NCBI RefSeq assembly: GCF_001898175.1
Contig: NZ_MKTH01000014.1
Span: 62,850 to 126,849, forward strand
DNA: 64,000 bases
DNA from: Cellulomonas sp. 73-92
GTDB lineage: Bacteria > Actinomycetota > Actinomycetes > Actinomycetales > Cellulomonadaceae
Direction: 5' to 3'
Below are positions 59,227-64,000 of this stretch, one piece after another (positions within the stretch are counted from its first letter, which is position 1; each line of letters opens with the position of its first letter). The notes below the pieces were generated by a model. That model was not told the origin of the DNA. It worked only from the letters and a program-made list of their open reading frames with translations, and ran no database searches. Made by a program: the position numbers and the translations under genes.

Positions 59227-60611
59227 AGGGAGCCGAACAGGTCGTTCAGCGCCTCGGTCATCGACGGGTGCGTCCAGATGCCGTCGCGCAGGGTGCTCGC
59301 GGTGGCGCGCAGGCGCATGGCCAGGGCGACCGTGTTGACGATCTCCTGCGCGTCGTGCGCGAGGATCGCCACCCCGAGCACCTCGTCGGTCTCGGCGTCC
59401 ACGACGGCCTTCATCAGGCCACGGGCGTCGCCGACGATCTTGGCCCGGGGCACGGTGGCCATGTCCGCCACGTGCCGCACGGCGACACGGACGGCCCGAC
59501 CGGTGGCGCGGGCCTGGTCCTCGGTCATCCCCACGCGTCCCAGCGGCGGGGTCGTGAACACCGTGTGCGGCACGGCGACCCGGTCGCTCGTCGTGCGGCG
59601 CCCCTGGCCGGTGAGCTGGTCGAGGACGATCCGGTAGTCGTCCAGGGACACGTAGGTGTGCTGCGGCCCGCCGTTGACGTCGCCGACCGCGAACACATGC
59701 GGTTGGCCCGTGCGCAGGTGCTCGTCGACGACGACGGCCCCGTGCGCGTCCACCGCGATCCCCACCCGATCGAGCCCGAGCCCGGCGGTGACCGGTCGCC
59801 GGCCCAGCGCCGCGAGCACCACGTCGCCCATGACCGAGCCGGGGCCGTCAGGGCCGATGAAGGTGACGGTCGCGCCGTCGGCGGTGTCGGCGACCCCGTC
59901 GACGGTGACGCCGGCGAGGATCCGCACGCCGACGCCGCTGAGCAGGTCCTCGACCGCGTGCGAGATGTCGGGGTCCTCGGCGCGCAGGAGGCGATCGGAC
60001 CGCTGCAGGAGGGTCGTCGGCGTGCCGAAGGCGGCGTGCATCGAGGCGAGCTCGACGGCGACGTACCCACCCCCGAGGACGACGAGCGACCGGGGCCGTT
60101 CCGCACGCGCGAGCAGGCCGGTGCTCGTCACGACGTGGGCGCTGCCGGCCAGGCCGGGGATCGGCGGGAGCACCGGCTCGGCGCCGGTGTCGATGACGAT
60201 CGTGTCGGAGGTCACCGTGAGGCGGTCGTCGCCGGCCGTGACCAGGAGGGTGTGCGGGTCGGTGAACTCCGCGCGGCCCGTGAGGACGGTCGCCGTCTCG
60301 GGCGTGTCGAGCAGCGCGAAGTTCTTGGCCCGCATCGCCTCGACGAGCGTGGTCGTGAAGGCGAACGCCGCGCGGTAGCCGTCGTCGCGCGCGAGGTGCG
60401 GGTCAGGGTGCTCCGAGCGGTAGACCAGCGCCTTGGTCGGCACGCACCCGATGTTGATGCAGGTGCCGCCGTACATCTGCGCCGACTGCTCGATCATCAC
60501 CACGCGCCGCCCCGCCTTCGCGAGCGCACCGGCGAGCGTCTTGCCGCCCTTGCCGAAGCCGATGACCGCCAGGTCGGCGTGCAGGGCGGGGGGCGTGGGC
60601 TGGTCCGGCAT
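59223..60611 (-). CDS. pyridine nucleotide-disulfide oxidoreductase, RclA/mercuric-reductase-like
   Basis: 462-residue flavoprotein of the class I disulfide reductase family. FAD motif LAVIGFGKGGKTLAGALAKAG, redox disulfide GGTCINIGCVPTKAL near residue 42, NAD motif VVLGGGYVAVELASM near 170, and the dimer-interface AILAHDAQEIVNTVALAM. The CINIGC spacing and VGMTEDQAR segment resemble RclA, which protects against reactive chlorine species and copper; no heavy-metal N-terminal domain is present. ATG 60611 has a GGGAG site. It lies between an AlkZ-like gene and an acetyltransferase in one operon. Confidence 0.88.
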   Translation of the reverse strand: MPDQPTPPALHADLAVIGFGKGGKTLAGALAKAGRRVVMIEQSAQMYGGTCINIGCVPTKALVYRSEHPDPHLARDDGYRAAFAFTTTLVEAMRAKNFALLDTPETATVLTGRAEFTDPHTLLVTAGDDRLTVTSDTIVIDTGAEPVLPPIPGLAGSAHVVTSTGLLARAERPRSLVVLGGGYVAVELASMHAAFGTPTTLLQRSDRLLRAEDPDISHAVEDLLSGVGVRILAGVTVDGVADTADGATVTFIGPDGPGSVMGDVVLAALGRRPVTAGLGLDRVGIAVDAHGAVVVDEHLRTGQPHVFAVGDVNGGPQHTYVSLDDYRIVLDQLTGQGRRTTSDRVAVPHTVFTTPPLGRVGMTEDQARATGRAVRVAVRHVADMATVPRAKIVGDARGLMKAVVDAETDEVLGVAILAHDAQEIVNTVALAMRLRATASTLRDGIWTHPSMTEALNDLFGSL

Positions 60612-60645
60612 GGTGGCTCCCTCGTCGCGGCCGTCCGCACCAACG

Positions 60646-61734
60646 CTAGGCGGCGGGGTCCGTCCAGGCGAGGGCGGCGCCCACGAAGTCGCCAAAGGAA
60701 TGGACGGCGTTGCCCACGCCCTCGCGCTCGGCCGGGCTCAGCGGGCGCAGCGGTTCGACGACGACGCGGGTCGGCAGCCCCCGCCCGTCTCGCCGGTAGG
60801 CCCACCGCCCGGCCGCCCGGCCGTCGACGAGCACCCAGTGCATCGGCGCCCCACCGCCGCGGGTCAGCAGCACGGCGTCGCCCGTCACCACGTCGCGCGT
60901 CCTCAGGTAGGACATCACGAGCTCGTCGTAGGCCTGGACGAGGTCGACGCGGGGCTCGGCCGGCGCGGGCGGCGGGTCCCCGGGCCCCACCCACAAGGTG
61001 AGACCGCCGCTGTCGACGCGCTCGAGCTCGCCGGCGACCGACGCGACCGCGGCGCGGGCCTCCGTGAGGGTGAGGCTCGCCCAGCTCGCGAGGTCGTCGA
61101 TCGTGGCCGGGCCGCGGGTGGTGACGTAGCGGCGGGCGAGCTCGGCGAGCGCCTCCTCGCGTGGTGGGGCGTCGCCCCCGGGCGCCCGCTCGTCGAGCAG
61201 CGCGTACGTCTGCTGCCGGTCGGTCACGACGCCGTTGACGACGACCCCTTCGAGCTCGGCGTCCATCACCGCCAGCGTCAGGGCCAGGCCGTCCAGCGCC
61301 CACCCCGCCGACGTCAGCGCGGCACCGAGCTCGGGGCGCGTGCGGTGGCGGCCGTCGGCGAGCGCAGTCGCGAGGGCCCTCCGGGTCGCGGCCCGGGTCT
61401 CCTCATCGAGCCCCTCCCGGCGGTAGAGCGCGGCGTTGGAGCGCTGCACGCGCGGCGCGGTCGCCCGCAGCAGCCACCGGATGTCCGCCGGGGCCACCGC
61501 GTGCCAGGTGGGGCGGAGCACGTGCGTGCGCAGCACGGCGCCCGCGTCCAGCTCGTCCGCCACCGCCTCGCGCGTGACGCCCTCGGCACGCTGGGCGAGC
61601 GACCAGGCCGACGGCAGCAGGTCCTGCGCCTGGACCGCGCCGAGCCGCCCGACGACGTCCGCGGCCGAGCGGGTCGCGCCCGGCGTCAGGAGCTGGTTGG
61701 CGAGCCGCCAGCGGGCGACCAGTGCGGGGTCCAC
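60646..61734 (-). CDS. winged helix DNA-binding domain protein (AlkZ-like DNA glycosylase family)
   Basis: 362-residue HTH_42 (DUF1006-type) protein. Three winged-helix-like units are followed by a C-terminal beta domain (HWVLVDGRAAGRWAYRRDGRG). The catalytic QxQ motif of AlkZ-type glycosylases occurs as Gln35-Ala-Gln37 in VQAQDLL, matching the spacing in enzymes that unhook interstrand crosslinks or remove alkylated bases. Glycosylase activity is inferred from this motif; many family members are untested. GTG 61734 is divergent from the IclR gene; the RclA-like gene starts 34 nt downstream. Confidence 0.88.
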   Translation of the reverse strand: MDPALVARWRLANQLLTPGATRSAADVVGRLGAVQAQDLLPSAWSLAQRAEGVTREAVADELDAGAVLRTHVLRPTWHAVAPADIRWLLRATAPRVQRSNAALYRREGLDEETRAATRRALATALADGRHRTRPELGAALTSAGWALDGLALTLAVMDAELEGVVVNGVVTDRQQTYALLDERAPGGDAPPREEALAELARRYVTTRGPATIDDLASWASLTLTEARAAVASVAGELERVDSGGLTLWVGPGDPPPAPAEPRVDLVQAYDELVMSYLRTRDVVTGDAVLLTRGGGAPMHWVLVDGRAAGRWAYRRDGRGLPTRVVVEPLRPLSPAEREGVGNAVHSFGDFVGAALAWTDPAA

Positions 61735-61818
61735 GCCCGGAGCCTACGGACGACCTCCGACTCCGGCTGCCCGGGCGGCGCCGGTGCGCCAGAGCTACCC
61801 TCGTGGCGGAGGACCGCG

Positions 61819-62577
61819 ATGGCGCTGGAACCCACCCTCATCGTCTCGGTCCGGCGGGCGCTCCACCTGCTCGACGCCGTCGGCGAGGCCGGACGCCCGC
61901 TGCCGGCCAAGGCGCTCGCCCGCCGGGCCGGGCTGCCCCTGGCCACGACGTACCACCTGCTGCGCACCCTCGTGCACGAGGGCTACCTCACGCGCCTCGA
62001 CGGAGCGGGCTACGTGCTGGGCGACCACGTCGCCACGCTGCTCGACGGCCCCGCCCAAGCGGCTCGGTGCGCCGTGCGTCGCCGCGAGATCCTCGCCGGG
62101 CTGCGCGACGAGCTGTCCGCGGCGTCCTACCTGTCGGTGCTGACGGACGGCGAAATCCGCCTGGTGGACGTCGCCGACGGCCCGGCCACGCCGCGGGTCG
62201 ACCTCTGGGTCGGCTTCGAGGATGCCGCCCACGCCACCGCGGTGGGCAAGGCCGTGCTGGCGGCGCTGCGCTCGGGCGAGCGCGCCGACTACCTCGCGCG
62301 GCACGGTATGGCGGACCTCACGCCGCACACCGTGACGGACGCCCGCGTGCTGCTGCACCAGCTCGAGGCACGGCCGGCGGTCGTGCTGGACCGCGAGGAG
62401 TACGCGCTGGGCACCGCGTGCGTCGCGGTGCCGGTCCCGGGCGCGCCGGAGCCCGCCGCCGTGGCGGTGTCCGTGCCCGCGGGGCGGGTGGGGCGGATCG
62501 TCGGGCACGCCGACCAGCTGCGGAGCGCCGCCGCCCGGCTGGGCCTGGCGCTGGCCGCACCGGTTGTCACCATCTGA
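61819..62577 (+). CDS. IclR family transcriptional regulator
   Basis: 252-residue regulator with an N-terminal winged helix (SVRRALHLLDAVGEAG, PLATTYHLLRTLVHEGYLTRL) and a C-terminal GAF-like effector domain (HATAVGKAVLAAL, the conserved Cys in GTACVAVPVPG). ATG 61819 follows GGCGGAGG. It lies 75 nt before the E1 alpha gene, so it probably senses acetoin, a 2-oxo acid or a related compound and controls that operon. Confidence 0.92.
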   Translation: MALEPTLIVSVRRALHLLDAVGEAGRPLPAKALARRAGLPLATTYHLLRTLVHEGYLTRLDGAGYVLGDHVATLLDGPAQAARCAVRRREILAGLRDELSAASYLSVLTDGEIRLVDVADGPATPRVDLWVGFEDAAHATAVGKAVLAALRSGERADYLARHGMADLTPHTVTDARVLLHQLEARPAVVLDREEYALGTACVAVPVPGAPEPAAVAVSVPAGRVGRIVGHADQLRSAAARLGLALAAPVVTI

Positions 62578-62652
62578 ACAACGTCCGCTGTCCCGCCGCG
62601 GGCGGCCCGCGCACGCTGGTGACGAGGACTACGACGTCTGGAGGTGCGCGAC

Positions 62653-63669
62653 ATGACGACGACGACACCCACCGTCCCGATCGGGACGACGAGCCTCGAG
62701 CCCGACGTCCGACGAGGGCTGTACCGGACGATGGTGCTCATCCGGACCTACGAAGAGGCGATCCGGCGCGAGTACTACGCCGACAAGGGGCCGGGCTTCG
62801 ACATCGGCAAGGGGTTGGTCCCGGGGGAGATGCACCTGTCGGCCGGGCAGGAGCCCGTGGCGGCCGGCATCTGCGCCCACCTGACGGCCGACGACGCCGT
62901 GACGGCCACCCACCGTCCCCACCACCTGGCCATCGCGCACGGCGTGGACCTGGACGCGATGACGGCCGAGATCTTCGGCCGCGAGACCGGACTGGGTCAC
63001 GGCCGCGGCGGGCACATGCACCTGTTCGACCCGGCGACCCACTTCTCGTGCTCGGGCATCATCGCCGAGGGGTACCCGCCGGCACTGGGGCAGGCGTTCG
63101 CGTTCGCGCGCCGGGGCAGCGACCGGGTGGCCGTCGCCGTCACGGGTGAGGGCGCGGCCAACCAGGGGGCGTTCCACGAGTCGCTCAACCTCGCCGCGCT
63201 CTGGCACCTGCCGGTGGTGTTCGTCGTCGAGGACAACGACTGGGGCATCTCGGTGCCGCGGTCGGCGTCGACGAGCGTGCCGTCCAACGCGGCCCGCGCG
63301 GCGGCGTACGGCATCCCGGGCGTCCGCGTCGAGGACAACGCCGTCGAGGGCGTCTGGGCCGCCGCGCAGACCGCGGTCGCGCGGGCGCGGGCGGGCGAGG
63401 GTCCCAGCCTCGTCGAGGTCCACACGCTGCGGCTGTGGGGCCACTTCGAGGGCGACGCCCAGGGGTACCGCCCGGACCTCGAGGGCGTCGCCGGACGGGA
63501 TCCACTGCCCACCTACCGTGCGGCCCTCGAGGCCGACGGCGTGCTCGGCCCCACCGAGGCCGAGACCATCGCCCGCGCGGCGAGCGACCGGGTGGAGGCC
63601 GCGATCGCGGCCGCCAAGGCGGCACCGCTGCCGGACCCGGCGCATGCGACCGACTACGTGTTCGCCTGA
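62653..63669 (+). CDS. thiamine pyrophosphate-dependent dehydrogenase E1 component, alpha subunit
   Basis: 338-residue E1 alpha of a 2-oxoacid or acetoin dehydrogenase complex. The ThDP motif GEGAANQGAFHESLNLAALWHLPVVFVVEDN is intact (near residues 180-205), with GRGGHMHLFD upstream and the phosphorylation-loop-type LWGHFEGD near 263. That loop resembles acetoin dehydrogenase AcoA more than PdhA. ATG 62653 has GGAGG at 62640-62644 eight nt upstream. The beta subunit follows after 10 nt. Confidence 0.92.
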   Translation: MTTTTPTVPIGTTSLEPDVRRGLYRTMVLIRTYEEAIRREYYADKGPGFDIGKGLVPGEMHLSAGQEPVAAGICAHLTADDAVTATHRPHHLAIAHGVDLDAMTAEIFGRETGLGHGRGGHMHLFDPATHFSCSGIIAEGYPPALGQAFAFARRGSDRVAVAVTGEGAANQGAFHESLNLAALWHLPVVFVVEDNDWGISVPRSASTSVPSNAARAAAYGIPGVRVEDNAVEGVWAAAQTAVARARAGEGPSLVEVHTLRLWGHFEGDAQGYRPDLEGVAGRDPLPTYRAALEADGVLGPTEAETIARAASDRVEAAIAAAKAAPLPDPAHATDYVFA

Positions 63670-63679
63670 GGGAGGATCC

Positions 63680-64000
63680 ATGACCACGACGCAGGAGCCT
63701 GTGGCGGAGCAGGCGCACGGGACGCACCGGATGACGACCGCCAAGGCCGTCGCCGAGGGCATCGCCACCGAGATGCGCAGGGACCCGTCGGTCGTCTACC
63801 TCGGGGAGGACGTCGGCGCGTACGGCGGCATCTTCGGGGCGACCGGCGGGCTGCTCGACGAGTTCGGGCCCAGCCGGATCATCGACACACCGATCTCCGA
63901 GACGGCCTTCATCGGGCTGGGCATCGGTGCGGCGGTCGAGGGCATGCGCCCGATCGTCGAGGTGATGTTCACCGACTTCATGGGGGTCTGCCTGGACCAG
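63680..64000 (+). CDS. E1 component, beta subunit (transketolase-like), 3' end outside window
   Basis: 107 visible residues of the beta subunit partnering E1 alpha. TTAKAVAEGIATEMRRD, VVYLGEDVGAYGGIFGATGGLLDEFG (conserved Glu) and IIDTPISETAFIGLGIGAAVEGMRPIVEVMFTDF are typical of AcoB/PdhB. ATG 63680 follows GGGAGG. The gene is open to the last base; an E2 gene is expected beyond the window. Confidence 0.94.
   Translation, partial: MTTTQEPVAEQAHGTHRMTTAKAVAEGIATEMRRDPSVVYLGEDVGAYGGIFGATGGLLDEFGPSRIIDTPISETAFIGLGIGAAVEGMRPIVEVMFTDFMGVCLDQ

Overview
The window is a 64 kb piece of a very GC-rich actinobacterial chromosome. Gene order (uvrB-uvrA-uvrC-rapZ-yvcK-whiA, gap-pgk-tpiA-secG-rbpA, pgl-opcA-zwf-tal-tkt next to ctaB, and xerD-parA-scpA-scpB-rluB-tyrA-cmk-plsC-der), WhiA, RbpA and OpcA, many GTG starts and apparent leaderless genes all point to Actinomycetia. 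A Micrococcales lineage such as Cellulomonadaceae is my best guess, as an inference from gene order and codon use. I see no rRNA, CRISPR array, insertion sequence or prophage.

Layout. 1-14.3 kb: the end of uvrB; two overlapping TerC-family genes behind a yybP-ykoY-type manganese riboswitch; a 73-bp tandem repeat; a YciI-like gene; an acyl-CoA dehydrogenase; an acyl-CoA ligase with a palindromic operator; uvrA with an SOS-like box; an OsmC-like gene; then uvrC-rapZ-yvcK. 14.4-26.4 kb: whiA, lower glycolysis (gap, pgk, tpiA), secG, rbpA, a possible 49-aa membrane protein, and a reverse-strand pentose-phosphate operon (tkt, tal, zwf, opcA, pgl) chained by GTGA overlaps. 26.6-36.1 kb: ctaB, xerD, then a nearly gapless operon for chromosome segregation, rRNA pseudouridylation, tyrosine synthesis, CMP kinase and acyltransferase, followed by der.

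36-47 kb is accessory. A FAD-dependent ferredoxin-reductase-like gene lies divergent to a Crp/Fnr regulator. Next come a DUF6448-like protein with a Ni-SOD-like His-Cys-Asp site and a small S26 peptidase of the Ni-SOD maturation type, behind a TTGAC-N4-GTCAA box placed as for class II activation. This regulator-precursor-protease unit is the most interesting candidate for an undescribed system. mscL follows, then a four-gene oxidative cassette (pyruvate-oxidase-like ThDP enzyme, FAD/Fe-S D-2-hydroxyacid dehydrogenase, enolase-superfamily enzyme, SDR).

47-64 kb: an LMW phosphatase-like gene, a MocR-type regulator, a reverse-strand operon with the two halves of the Tm-1 architecture as separate genes (UPF0261 and PEP-hydrolase-like TIM barrel) plus a cupin and a DUF1097-like membrane protein, a tRNA-Pro(GGG), a LacI regulator divergent from a GH2 beta-galactosidase and an MFS transporter with two matching operators, a reverse-strand stress-like set (AlkZ-like protein, RclA-like flavoprotein, acetyltransferase), and an IclR regulator ahead of E1 alpha and E1 beta of a 2-oxoacid/acetoin dehydrogenase, the latter cut by the window end.
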